This document shows, one piece after another, positions 6,765-15,931 of a stretch of 41,137 nt of DNA; position 1 is the first letter of the stretch, and each line of letters starts with the position of its first letter. The notes under the pieces were generated by a model, which did no database searches, was not told the DNA's origin, and was given only the letters and a program-made list of their open reading frames with translations. Origin of the DNA: CAYUZU01 sp964448675 (lineage in GTDB: Bacteria > Planctomycetota > Phycisphaerae > UBA1845 > Fen-1342); the NCBI GenBank assembly GCA_964448675.1, contig CAYUZU010000035.1, positions 1 through 41,137 on the forward strand, given 5' to 3'. A program made the translations under genes and the position numbers.

Positions 6765-8258
6765 TCAACCGTGCTCCTCCTGTCCGATCGTGACCAGCGG
6801 CACTTTCAGCAGTGCAGCCACACGACGAATCGCCGACACCGTCCGGCCCACCCCCAACGCGCAATGATGCGTCGGTCCCTCCCGGCACCAGTCGTTGATG
6901 AACGACTTCATGCCGCGCGGAAAGCGGATGCGGCTGTTCGTGTTGCCGATCGACAGCGTCTCACCTGCCACAGATTCTCCCTCGGCGGCGAGGAGCTTGA
7001 GGCGGCCGTCAGCGGTCTGGGTGACGGCGAGCAGCGTCACGGGGCCATGCTTGACGACGGCTTCGACGCTCACACCCGCTCCGCGTTTGCCGTGGTAAAG
7101 CCCCAACCCCCGCAGGATCGGCTTACCCTGCGCAATCTGGAGGTGAAACGGACCATCGTGGCCCATCAGCAGCAGGTCATCGTCGAAGTCCATGGCGTAG
7201 AACTCCGTGAAGCTGCCACCGGCACCGAGCAGGTCCATCATCTTCATGGCCTGACAGTTCTTGAGGTCACCTTCGCCACTGCACGGCACGCCGTTGCCAG
7301 TGAGCAGCGAGCAACCCAGGATCAGACCGGCCGCAAGTCGCTCGTACTCGTTGCCGTCGACGCCCCGGTAATAGTACGCAAGGCCGTGCAGGTCAAAGTC
7401 GGCCACGAGGCGGTCAAGCGCCACGGCAACGCGACAGGCCCAGGCCATTTCGTCGGGGGTGGGCCGCTTTGCGAGTGGGTCGGAGGGACTGTCGCCGCTC
7501 ATCTCGAATACGGACTCGACTTGGTCGCGTTTGGCGCGCACGGTCTGCTCCTCGTCAACGGGAACCCGCGCCGCCAAGTCGCACATTTCGAGCACCTCGA
7601 TGTGGGTACCGAGCTGGGCGGTATGCTGCGTGAAATCGCTGTACATGTCGAGCATGCCGGGGTAGGTATGGCCGAGGAAACCGATGCGGCTCTTGCGCAG
7701 CCGCGCGACCGCAGTGGCGGCGCGGATCCAGTCACGGATTTCCTCCCAGGCCGCGACACTGGCGGGGTGGTCGGGTGTCGCCTCGCCGTGGAGGGGGTTG
7801 TCCACGCCCAGCACGCCGGACACCACGTGGAAGTCGAGTCGGCTGCGCTCGAAGGCGCAACTGATTTCCGGTACGCAGCATGCGCAGCAGTTCGCAAGCC
7901 ACTCGCCGGTGTCGGTGCGCCGATAGTCGAGCGCGCTGGCCGGCTGGAGGTTCAGCACCAGCACCGGGGCATTCAGGCGCTGGACGGCCGGCAGGACCTG
8001 GCTGCTCGTGGCGTAGGTTCCGACGTAGCAGACGACCAACTCGACGCCGGCGCGGGTGAACTGCTCCCCCGCAGCAACGGCAGCCGGCGCCGTGTCGATC
8101 AGCCCGGCGTCTACGACGTCTGCTTCGCGGCGTAGCCGCTCTGCCACCTTTGCCTGGTAACCTTCGAGCCGCTGCTTGAGGCCGAAGAACTGGTCCCAAT
8201 ATGCCGCCAGACCGATACCGAACAGACCAACTGTTCCTTGGGGCTGTTCACGCGTCAT
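6765..8258 (-). CDS. L-arabinose/L-fucose isomerase-superfamily protein
   Basis: A 497-residue AraA/FucI-fold protein. The N-terminal Rossmann-like domain contains LVVCYVGTYATSSQVLPAVQ and APVLVLNLQP. In the catalytic half I can place equivalents of the AraA metal ligands: a Glu in PCSGEGDLK, a Glu in GSFTEFYAMDFDDD, a His in LLMGHDGP and a His in GPTHHCALG. The metal site therefore looks complete. Known family: aldose-ketose isomerases of L-arabinose, L-fucose and less common sugars. The start has AGGTGGTG directly upstream. A dedicated L-rhamnose isomerase exists elsewhere in the locus, so this enzyme probably handles a second sugar released by the neighbouring glycosidases; L-fucose, L-arabinose or a modified 6-deoxy sugar are candidates. 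The substrate is not decidable from sequence. Confidence 0.85.
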   Translation of the reverse strand: MTREQPQGTVGLFGIGLAAYWDQFFGLKQRLEGYQAKVAERLRREADVVDAGLIDTAPAAVAAGEQFTRAGVELVVCYVGTYATSSQVLPAVQRLNAPVLVLNLQPASALDYRRTDTGEWLANCCACCVPEISCAFERSRLDFHVVSGVLGVDNPLHGEATPDHPASVAAWEEIRDWIRAATAVARLRKSRIGFLGHTYPGMLDMYSDFTQHTAQLGTHIEVLEMCDLAARVPVDEEQTVRAKRDQVESVFEMSGDSPSDPLAKRPTPDEMAWACRVAVALDRLVADFDLHGLAYYYRGVDGNEYERLAAGLILGCSLLTGNGVPCSGEGDLKNCQAMKMMDLLGAGGSFTEFYAMDFDDDLLLMGHDGPFHLQIAQGKPILRGLGLYHGKRGAGVSVEAVVKHGPVTLLAVTQTADGRLKLLAAEGESVAGETLSIGNTNSRIRFPRGMKSFINDWCREGPTHHCALGVGRTVSAIRRVAALLKVPLVTIGQEEHG

Positions 8259-8333
8259 GTCACCACCTGCTGCGGTCGATTTCGGTCGTGCAACCGTGAT
8301 TCTCGCGTCGCACTGGCAGTGCGCCGCGCATGC

Positions 8334-11072
8334 TCACGCTTTGACGAGGACCTTCACAAACACCGGGCCAAGTAAGCCGCTGACGCGCTCGGCGTTCTCG
8401 AACGCGTTGGCGTTCGTATTCGCGACCGCGACGCGTAGTCGATTGACACCGGCGCGAACGACGTCACTGATGTCAAACACGTATGGGGACCAGGCGCGAT
8501 CGCCGACGAGCTGGTCATTGAGCCAGAGCCGGGCTGTTTCGAACACCTGGCCCAGGTCGATTTCGTAGCGGGCCCCGGACCGCAGTTCGCCGAGCGTGAA
8601 AGTCGTCTCGTACATCGCGCGCCCGGAATGCTGCGGCCAACCGAGCTCGTGCCAACTCGAGAGCGAGCCGTCGAGGCGTTCCCCATCGAACGCCAGGTGC
8701 CACGATTCGAGCGGCCATTGCGCCGCAACGTCCTCGCGCAACGGCGACGGTGCCTCGGCGTGTCCGACGTGCAGCAACCGCGACTGCCACGGTTCCCAGG
8801 TGAGCACCAGCTCACGCATATCTCCTTCCGCGGCCTGGCTGGGTAGCATCGTTGCGGCGCCGGTGCGAACCTCGTACTCGACAACGGCCGGCCCGCCACG
8901 CAGCCGCAGCGTGGTTTCGAGAGGGTGCCCGGACTCGTTGAAGATGAAGTACAAGCGCCCGTCGTCCACTTCACGGGCGTGGTAGCGCAGTGCCTCGGCT
9001 GCGGCAGGAAAGCGTGTGCCGCGTCGGTGAATCTGCGCGTGCGCATGCTCATAGCGCCGGCGGGCGGCGGGCGTTGGCACGATCTCGACATCAGGGCGCA
9101 CACAACGTCCGAGCAGCGCGCGCACGGCGAACTCGCCCTGCGGCACGTAGCCGATCCAGCCCGATCCCACGGGCAGCACGAACGGTCTTTGCTGTGCCGC
9201 GAGCGTGGCACGAAGCGGCCCCCACTGTGCGGGCAAATCACCGTCCACGGCCCGTTGCGGCAAGTTGTTAATGAAGACCACGGTGCCACCAGCCTCGGCC
9301 AGGGCGAGTGCCAGTTGCATCGCCCGACTGTCGATGACGTCGAGGGCGGGGATCACGAGCGCGCCGAACCGCTCATCACCAATCGACAATTGCCCGTCGG
9401 CGACGGCTGCGCCATGCAGCAGCGCGTGGTCGACAAGATCGAAATCGTATTGCCCTTCGAGAAGCTGCCGGGCCACGCGCTGCATCGAAAGGTCCGCCCG
9501 CTGCGTCGGATGCTCCGGCTGGGGCAGTTGCCAGCGTTCCCAGATCGTGCCATCGCAGGCGGGCGGTGCGTCCGGTGTCATCGTCGCCCACGCGTGCTCG
9601 AGCGGATAGTACAAGGCCACGGGCGCCACGTGCCGGCCGCTCGAAAGCGCCGCAGACAGACGCGCGACGTATTCCCATAGAGGCTGGCTGTGCTCCCACC
9701 ACGGGTTCTGGAAGAACTCTGACGGCGGGCACTCGAACTTGCGCCAATCCTCGGTGCTGTAATAGAAACCATGGCACGAGAGCCAGTTCACGCCGCGCAC
9801 GTACTGCTGGTCGACAATCCGCTTCATGTACGGTGGCGCGAGCTTCCAGCCGGTCAGGGCGAACGTCTCGCTGAGAACGCGCGGCCGCCGATGGGCGTGC
9901 GCGATGGACGCCACCAGCTTCTCGCTGATCTTGTCCGTGATTTCGTCGATCTTGTCGACGCCTGGCACCTGCAGCGCCCCGAGCGCGTAGAACGGCGAGC
10001 CACCGTGCCGTACCGATGTGTAGATCCACTCTTCCCATTCAAGATGCCCGGTAAGACGAACACCCCGCTCGGTACACCAGTCGGCAATCTGCTGAAAACA
10101 GCGTTCCGCGAGGAGTTCGCTCACGGTACGCCAGAAGTCCACGCGGAGTCCTTCGGTCGTACGCCCGAGATCCACCCACAGCGCGGCCGCCCAGGAGAAG
10201 AGGTCATAGCCGCGACGTCGCTCGAACTCTGCCGCAAAGTCGTGCGTGAACGGCACGGAACCCGGATTGCGGTCCCAGAAGTTGTTGTAGCAAGCGGGCT
10301 CGTCGATGAAGAAGCCGAGGATCGTGTCACCGAAGTGCGTGCGAAAAGCCGCATGATACTGTTCGTGCGTTTCGTCGATGAACGCTCGCACGGCCTGTTC
10401 GTTCATGAGGTCAACGTACGGGTGCTGCGAATAGCAGCCGTACCATTCCGTTGGCTGCTGGCGGAACACCATCAGGCACCACCGGCCCTGTGGAATATCC
10501 CACCTCACCCCGCCGCCCTCGATGGACAGGCGTCGCGGCACGTCCGGCGCAAAACGGTGCTCGAAGCACTGGATGTCGCGCCAATCTGTGCTCGGTGGCT
10601 TCGGGAAGAGCAACAGTGGCTGCGGCGGTCGCGGGGTGACTTCGATGATGCGCAGTGCAACAACCGCGTGGACCTCGTCCGGCCGCTCGAGTTCGAGCGA
10701 CAACACGCCAGGGCCATCCACATAGTGCCGCTCGGCAACGAGGTTCTGCCCGCGAAACCGCACGTCGCGCCGCACGACACGCCCCCCGGCATAGCCACTC
10801 GGCCAGTTCTCCTCGTCGTAGATCCAGACCTTCATCCCCCGGCGGGCGGCCTCGTCAATGACGAGTCGGCAGCGGTCGAACCATGGCGGCGAAAGGTACT
10901 CGACGGAAAGCCCGGCGCGCGGGTGAATGACGAAGGCGCGGATGCCCTTGTCGTGCATGAGCTCGAGTTGCCGCAGCAGTTCGTCCGGCTCAAGCGCCCC
11001 ATTCCAGAACCAGAAGGGGCAGGCCGTATGTTCAGCGCTTGGTTTACGAAACGCCCTGAGCCAGTCCGTCAC
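8334..11072 (-). CDS. GH106-like glycosyl hydrolase (putative alpha-L-rhamnosidase), no signal peptide
   Basis: The GTG at 11072 is chosen: AGGAGG sits 6 nt upstream, and the first residues (VTDWLRAFRKPSAEH) lead straight into the conserved opening. The longer frame up to 11123 lacks a ribosome site. The product is 912 aa. Diagnostic motifs are PFWFWNG, LMHDKGIRAFVIHPRAGLS, GMKVWIYDEENWPSGYAGG, GFFIDEPACYNNFW, LTGHLEWEEW, LSETFALTGWK and RGVNWLSCHGFYYS. These are typical of the large GH106-like TIM-barrel glycosidases. The C-terminal ~150 residues form a beta-sandwich sugar-binding module (ALGEL-type: TLGELRSGARYEIDLGQVF, VVRAGVNRLRVAVANT). GH106 members cleave alpha-L-rhamnose; sister groups act on other sugars. 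No signal peptide is seen, so it should act on imported oligosaccharides. It lies 75 nt upstream of the isomerase gene. Confidence 0.82.
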   Translation of the reverse strand: MTDWLRAFRKPSAEHTACPFWFWNGALEPDELLRQLELMHDKGIRAFVIHPRAGLSVEYLSPPWFDRCRLVIDEAARRGMKVWIYDEENWPSGYAGGRVVRRDVRFRGQNLVAERHYVDGPGVLSLELERPDEVHAVVALRIIEVTPRPPQPLLLFPKPPSTDWRDIQCFEHRFAPDVPRRLSIEGGGVRWDIPQGRWCLMVFRQQPTEWYGCYSQHPYVDLMNEQAVRAFIDETHEQYHAAFRTHFGDTILGFFIDEPACYNNFWDRNPGSVPFTHDFAAEFERRRGYDLFSWAAALWVDLGRTTEGLRVDFWRTVSELLAERCFQQIADWCTERGVRLTGHLEWEEWIYTSVRHGGSPFYALGALQVPGVDKIDEITDKISEKLVASIAHAHRRPRVLSETFALTGWKLAPPYMKRIVDQQYVRGVNWLSCHGFYYSTEDWRKFECPPSEFFQNPWWEHSQPLWEYVARLSAALSSGRHVAPVALYYPLEHAWATMTPDAPPACDGTIWERWQLPQPEHPTQRADLSMQRVARQLLEGQYDFDLVDHALLHGAAVADGQLSIGDERFGALVIPALDVIDSRAMQLALALAEAGGTVVFINNLPQRAVDGDLPAQWGPLRATLAAQQRPFVLPVGSGWIGYVPQGEFAVRALLGRCVRPDVEIVPTPAARRRYEHAHAQIHRRGTRFPAAAEALRYHAREVDDGRLYFIFNESGHPLETTLRLRGGPAVVEYEVRTGAATMLPSQAAEGDMRELVLTWEPWQSRLLHVGHAEAPSPLREDVAAQWPLESWHLAFDGERLDGSLSSWHELGWPQHSGRAMYETTFTLGELRSGARYEIDLGQVFETARLWLNDQLVGDRAWSPYVFDISDVVRAGVNRLRVAVANTNANAFENAERVSGLLGPVFVKVLVKA

Positions 11073-11176
11073 GCACGGCCTCCTGTGCATCAGCTGAAGA
11101 GACGCGGCACCGGTGGCCGGCACCTCGGCGCCGCACGTGGCATCGCTGTCTCCCAGGCACGGCGGTCCATCTGTTG

Positions 11177-14100
11177 CTACCAGGGGCTGGAACGACCCGT
11201 TTGCCGCTGGAACCGGCCAAAGTCCGCCAGGTCCACATCTGCATCAAGATCGAGGTCATTCTGTTCGCAGCCGCCTGGCACCGCGCGTTGTGGCCCCGCG
11301 AGGCACGGACCGAAGGGTAGCAGATCAAGGCCGTCAACGGTGCTGTCATCATTCTGGTCGCCCAGGACGAACTTGCGTGCCCTTTGCAGTTTCATGGCGA
11401 ACGCAGCGTCACTCACCCCGCCGATATCACCCGAGGGTGCAGTGCCAAACGACATCGCCACGTCAACCTGCTGGTCGACGCCGCCACCGAGCACACCCGA
11501 TGCGTCCGTGAACGAGTATTCCCAGCGCAAGCTGCCGGCGCCATCATCGTACACGACACCGACGTCCACGCGGCCATCGCCATTAACGTCCATTATCAGC
11601 GGCGTGTCAGACACCGCGCCAAAGAGCAGGCTCGCGCCCTCGGTATCCTCGTCAATCCGGCCATTCGGGTCGGCATACGCGACGCGCCAGCGACGTTGAC
11701 CGTCGCCATCATCGTAGGTCAACAAACCGTCGGCGCGGCCGTCGCCGTTGACGTCACCCACGAGCGGCGTGCCGCCACCAAAGATGCCGTCCGTGATCAA
11801 GCCACGGTTGCCGAACCCGGCCGGCCCCGTCAACGCGATGAGCCAGTGGCCAAAGGTCGGGTTGTGTGCACAGATGTCCCCCCAGCCGTCGCCGTTGAAG
11901 TCGCCCACGAGCGGAATCTCGCCTGGCGCGCCCCAGGTGGTTGCGAAAACCACGTCCCGACTGAGACCGAACCCCGGCACCGAGAAACCTGCCGCCCAGC
12001 CATAGCTGTTATTCACGGCGACCATATCGTCGACGTTGTCGTTGTTGATATCTGCGAGGAACAAACCGATAAGCAAATCCTGGCGACCAAAGCGGAAGAC
12101 CGTCGAGCGCTCCGCCGTACTGAACGAGCCCGTGCCCGTTGCGAAGTCTTGCGCACTGTGGGCGGCATCCCAGCGATACTTCGGGATCCGCTCGCCATTG
12201 GGCGTCGCAGTCACGATATCGTCGACCCCGTCGCCATCCACATCGCCCAGCAGCGGCAGCGAGAACGCGTTGCCGAAGGGCAGCTCCTCGTCGAGCGTCC
12301 CGTCGAGGTAGCTCGCCGCCCCTCGGTTCAGCGTCCCCTCCCACTGGCCGGCGGTCGCGCGATACTCGACGATGTCCGCCCGATTGTCTGATGCGTCGAG
12401 TTGGGCAAACAGCGTCCTGCTCATGCTGGCAAAACCGAACTGCCCGTAATCATCGCCGGGCTCGCCCAGCGCGTACGGCTGCCCGAGGCCATCGGTGAAT
12501 CCTACCTGGTACATGCCGAAATCGGTGCCTGGATCGACCCGGCGAAAGCCGATGTCAGCCAACCCGTCCCCGTTGATGTCCGCCACAAACGGAATGTCGT
12601 TCGTCGTACCGAAGATGACCGGTCCCGCGGCATTGGCGGCATCGATTTGCCCGCCGGCCGTCGCATAAACGACTTCCCAAACCAACTGCGTGTCTTCGTT
12701 CACGCTGTAGAAAGCGACGTCGTCGCGCCCGTCGCCGTCGAAGTCGCCCACCAGGGGCGTGTGCGTGTCTGCGGAGGCGAAGTTGCCCACGACAAAACCA
12801 CTGCTATTGCTCAGGCCGGCCGGTGTGCCGAACCTGATCCCGACATCTCCCGAGGCCTGGTAGGCGCCGATATCGTCGATGCCGTCGCCGTCGAAGTCAC
12901 CGACGAACAGCTTGTCGCCCCAGAAACCCCACTCGGCCAGTGTCGACGTACCGCCGCCGTAGATGCCCGTCGGACCGCTGTGCAGCGCCTGCCAGACGAC
13001 GACACTCGCCGCGCCGGGCAAAGCAACGATGCAATCCTCCGCCCCGTCGCCGTTGGTATCCGCCAGGAACACCGCGCCTGGCGGCCCGCCCCAGGCGCCG
13101 ATCGACGAGCTGCCTGCGCCGGCCAGGACGCCGTTGCCGTTACCGTCGTCGCCTGTGTGTGCCGCCGCCCAGACGTAGTTTGCCGGGCTGCTCGCGTCGA
13201 CAAAGACCAGGTCGTCAAAGCCATTACCGTCGACATCGCCCACCAGCGGCATGCTGACGGCATTACCGAACGTCAGTATCTGGTCGTGCACCATCAGGTC
13301 GGGCAGGCTCAACCCGTCCGGATCGTCAAAGTAGATCGGCCCGGGCCGCGTTTGATGCACCAGCCAGTTTGCTTGTCCGTTTCGCGTGTTCGGACGGAAG
13401 ACCACCGCGTCTGAAACCACATGATAAGTCAGGTCATACTCGACTTCGACGATCTGGTCGACCGCAACATCCTCGACCAACTGCCGGTGACCATTCGGCC
13501 AAGTGATTTCGAGGTCGACCGGGCCGACGGCGGTGCCCAGGCCGAAATGCAGGCGCGGGTCGTTCTGGTTGCCCCAGCCGACCGACGTCTCGACCTGCCG
13601 CGCCACGATCTGGTCACCGAGGTCAATACGCACTTGCGCACCGATCGGCTGGCGCGGGACGTGGTCGCCATCGCCGACCAGTTTCACGAGCAGCCAGTGA
13701 TGTCCGTTGCTGATCGGGTTCTCGAACAGGCGGCGGTCCGTGAAGAGGTCAGGATCGCCGTCGTTGTCGTAGTCCGCCCAAGCTGCACCGAAGTTGGACT
13801 CCGCCGTGGCCAGGGCCAATCCGTAGGTGGCGGATACGTCGGTGAAACTCCAGCCTCCATCATTGCGCATCAGGCGCGATGCCTGCCCGGGATAGCCGGC
13901 CCCCGACACGGCGGTGATGAACACGTCCAGGTCTCCGTCGTTGTCGAAATCCGCCAGCGCTGGCGACGCATAGCTCTCGGTTTCCGGCAGCGCCACGGTG
14001 TCGCTCACGTCTTCAAAGCAGAAACCGCCGGCCGCACCACGATTGCGATAGAAAATCGGGCGGTCGGCCTCGGGCTCGCCGTGCGAGAGATTCGCCACCA

Positions 14101-14938
14101 CCAGGTCGAAGAGTCCGTCGTTGTCGAGATCGCCCCACGCGGCCCCAATCGAGTTACCCCCCGGTGCGACGGGGCTGTACGGTACTTTGTCCGCCGCGAC
14201 GCCGCGGGATAGCGCCTCGTCGACGAGCGTCCCCCGACCGTCGTTGACCCACAGGTAGTTGTTCTGTGCCGAGTAGTTGCAGACGTAGATATCGAGATCG
14301 CCGTCCTGGTCGAAATCGCACGTAATCGCACTGCGTCCCGGGCGCCAGTCGGCTACGTTCGTCTGCATGAGCGTCTTGTTCATGTGCCGGTAGCGATCGT
14401 TCAGGAACAGCGCGTCGGGGGCACCGAACTCGCCGCCGATCTCGTCATTCCACCCGGGCCGATAGCTGTCGAGCCGTCCGTCTCCGTCAAAGTCGCCGAA
14501 GGTCGCCGTCTCGTTGTTGAAGTCGTGCGGGTCGAACACGGGCGTTACGGCGAACCAGCCGTTGAGCAGGCCCCGGTAGAGCTGGCCGTCGGCGCGGGCG
14601 TACGCGATGTCCAAACGCCCGTCGTTGTTGTAGTCGACAAACAGCCCCGGAAACGTCGGACCGGGGTCGAGCTGCGCGAAGCCGGTACCGTCGTTGTAGT
14701 AGAGGCTGCCCTGGTTGAAGTCGTACGCGCCGAGGTACAGGTCGACATCATCGTTATTGTCGTAGTCCCCCCAGGCCACGGCGACGTCCGGGTCTTGCGG
14801 CAAGTAGACGTCCAGCCCCACAGTCGTCGTGACGTCGACGAACGTCTGGGCGCCGGCCAATTGCAGCGAGAACGCAAGAACGGCCACCGTAAGTGCCGCA
14901 CGGGCAAGGCCGCGGTTGTTGCTGTCGGGCATGAACAT
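11177..14938 (-). CDS. Giant exported FG-GAP/VCBS-repeat protein with ASPIC-UnbV and dockerin-like C terminus
   Basis: The protein has 1253 residues. A signal peptide covers residues 1-30 (ARAALTVAVLAFSLQLAGA). Many FG-GAP blades carry the calcium motif D-x-D-x-D-G-x-x-D (DFDNDGDLDVFI, DFDGDGRLDSY), first at residues 35-430. An ASPIC/UnbV-like domain follows at about 430-505 (GAQVRIDLGDQIVARQVE, LEITWPNGHRQLVEDVAV). A second long propeller array at about 520-1185 is built on PLVGDxxGDGxDD. The end (1187-1253) has two dockerin-type EF-hand loops, DQNDDSTVDGLDLLPF and DLDADVDLADFGRFQ. AGGAG lies 9 nt before the ATG. Such proteins are typical of planctomycete surfaces, where they may bind polysaccharide or build the cell-surface matrix. 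Its position beside glycosidases suggests substrate capture or scaffolding (inference). No catalytic residues are recognised. Confidence 0.88.
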   Translation of the reverse strand: MFMPDSNNRGLARAALTVAVLAFSLQLAGAQTFVDVTTTVGLDVYLPQDPDVAVAWGDYDNNDDVDLYLGAYDFNQGSLYYNDGTGFAQLDPGPTFPGLFVDYNNDGRLDIAYARADGQLYRGLLNGWFAVTPVFDPHDFNNETATFGDFDGDGRLDSYRPGWNDEIGGEFGAPDALFLNDRYRHMNKTLMQTNVADWRPGRSAITCDFDQDGDLDIYVCNYSAQNNYLWVNDGRGTLVDEALSRGVAADKVPYSPVAPGGNSIGAAWGDLDNDGLFDLVVANLSHGEPEADRPIFYRNRGAAGGFCFEDVSDTVALPETESYASPALADFDNDGDLDVFITAVSGAGYPGQASRLMRNDGGWSFTDVSATYGLALATAESNFGAAWADYDNDGDPDLFTDRRLFENPISNGHHWLLVKLVGDGDHVPRQPIGAQVRIDLGDQIVARQVETSVGWGNQNDPRLHFGLGTAVGPVDLEITWPNGHRQLVEDVAVDQIVEVEYDLTYHVVSDAVVFRPNTRNGQANWLVHQTRPGPIYFDDPDGLSLPDLMVHDQILTFGNAVSMPLVGDVDGNGFDDLVFVDASSPANYVWAAAHTGDDGNGNGVLAGAGSSSIGAWGGPPGAVFLADTNGDGAEDCIVALPGAASVVVWQALHSGPTGIYGGGTSTLAEWGFWGDKLFVGDFDGDGIDDIGAYQASGDVGIRFGTPAGLSNSSGFVVGNFASADTHTPLVGDFDGDGRDDVAFYSVNEDTQLVWEVVYATAGGQIDAANAAGPVIFGTTNDIPFVADINGDGLADIGFRRVDPGTDFGMYQVGFTDGLGQPYALGEPGDDYGQFGFASMSRTLFAQLDASDNRADIVEYRATAGQWEGTLNRGAASYLDGTLDEELPFGNAFSLPLLGDVDGDGVDDIVTATPNGERIPKYRWDAAHSAQDFATGTGSFSTAERSTVFRFGRQDLLIGLFLADINNDNVDDMVAVNNSYGWAAGFSVPGFGLSRDVVFATTWGAPGEIPLVGDFNGDGWGDICAHNPTFGHWLIALTGPAGFGNRGLITDGIFGGGTPLVGDVNGDGRADGLLTYDDGDGQRRWRVAYADPNGRIDEDTEGASLLFGAVSDTPLIMDVNGDGRVDVGVVYDDGAGSLRWEYSFTDASGVLGGGVDQQVDVAMSFGTAPSGDIGGVSDAAFAMKLQRARKFVLGDQNDDSTVDGLDLLPFGPCLAGPQRAVPGGCEQNDLDLDADVDLADFGRFQRQTGRSSPW

Positions 14939-15010
14939 CCTGAGTATCTCCTGTCGGACCGGCAGCGGGGCCAGCGGCGCGCACCGCTGCCGTCACGGTC
15001 CGCGTTGTCG

Positions 15011-15835
15011 CTAGAACCAGAATTCGAAGACGTAATCCCCGGGACTGATGACGTTTAGCCGCTTCTCGAGGATCGCGTTATCGCGCCACTGGACGCTGGC
15101 ATCGTTCAACATGATGTGCGAGCCACGCGGCTGCTGGTGCGGGGCCAGGCCGGCGTGGTGGGCCGACGCGGTCCAATCGGGGACCAGCGTGAAGCCGGAG
15201 GGGGTCTCGATGCGCGTAACCAAGTCGGTCATGATCAGGTGAGTCGCCGGGTCGGTGGGCCGCTCGACAATTAGATTGGAACGCGCATCGACGAAGTTCG
15301 GGTCGGCCTGTGGGTGGGAGTCGAACACCTCGTCGAACATGTAGCCCGCAAAATACGCGTAACCGGTCTGGGGATAGTACGCGTCGAGCTCTTCGACCGT
15401 CGGACCCCACTTCCACGGATCCCAGCGGTCCTTCTGCGACTCGTAATCCAGATTCCAGCGCGAGCGCTCGATCGTCGGGCTGTAACAGAACTCGGGCTCG
15501 AGGATGTACTCCTGCTGGTACATCAAGGCGAGGTGGGCCGGCGTGAACCCCTCGTCGCCGTAGCCGTACGCCCCGGTCATCGGCCAGAAATTCGACGCGG
15601 CCGGCGTCGGGTAGCGTGACTCCTCGTTGACGTAGGAGAACACGGCCACGGCGATCTGGTGCATGTTCGAGGCACAAACGACGCGTTTGGCCTGCCGCCG
15701 TGCCTGTGTCAGGGAGGGCAGCAGGATTGAAATCAGCAGCGCGATGATCGCCACCACGACCAGCAGTTCGATCAGAGTGAAGCCGCGCCGGCTCCTCGTC
15801 CGCGTCCCGGGCACTCGTGTTGCGGTTGTTCGCAT
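15011..15835 (-). CDS. Planctomycete pseudopilin (prepilin-type N-methylation signal)
   Basis: The ATG at 15835 is chosen because GAGG lies upstream and the leader is then of normal length; the longer frame to 15919 adds an Arg-rich, non-conserved stretch. The product has 274 residues. Type III signal: RRGFTLIELLVVVAIIALL, with cleavage after G18, F19 as new N terminus and the conserved Glu at +5 (E23). A long helix follows (LLPSLTQARRQAKRVVCASN), then a globular part. The C-terminal segment SHIMLNDASVQWRDN corresponds to the H-x9-DG-type tail of planctomycete pseudopilins. Known role: minor or major pseudopilin of a type II secretion/pilus-like machine, present in many copies in Planctomycetota. 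It sits between the PEP-CTERM and FG-GAP genes, so it may help export or anchor these surface proteins (inference). Confidence 0.85.
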   Translation of the reverse strand: MRTTATRVPGTRTRSRRGFTLIELLVVVAIIALLISILLPSLTQARRQAKRVVCASNMHQIAVAVFSYVNEESRYPTPAASNFWPMTGAYGYGDEGFTPAHLALMYQQEYILEPEFCYSPTIERSRWNLDYESQKDRWDPWKWGPTVEELDAYYPQTGYAYFAGYMFDEVFDSHPQADPNFVDARSNLIVERPTDPATHLIMTDLVTRIETPSGFTLVPDWTASAHHAGLAPHQQPRGSHIMLNDASVQWRDNAILEKRLNVISPGDYVFEFWF

Positions 15836-15931
15836 GTGCCACCTCGCCTGTAGTCGTTCACCCCGTGGGGCAGCGCGGGCCAGGCGCCTGGTGCATGCAC
15901 CAGGCGCCTCAACGCCCAATTGCCCCGGACC

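Noticed and set aside
6765..8258. Naming this gene araA or fucI
   Set aside because: Only superfamily-level residues are visible; the substrate cannot be chosen from sequence.
9771..11699. 642-codon plus-strand frame antisense to the GH106-like and FG-GAP genes
   Set aside because: The length is due to high GC and codon structure of the opposite genes. It crosses two real genes and shows no family motif.
11177..14938. Repeated DNA words such as GTCGTTGTCGAAATC, considered as a tandem-repeat or CRISPR-like array
   Set aside because: They are the reverse complement of codons for the repeated DxDxDG calcium motifs of FG-GAP blades, not a DNA-level repeat.
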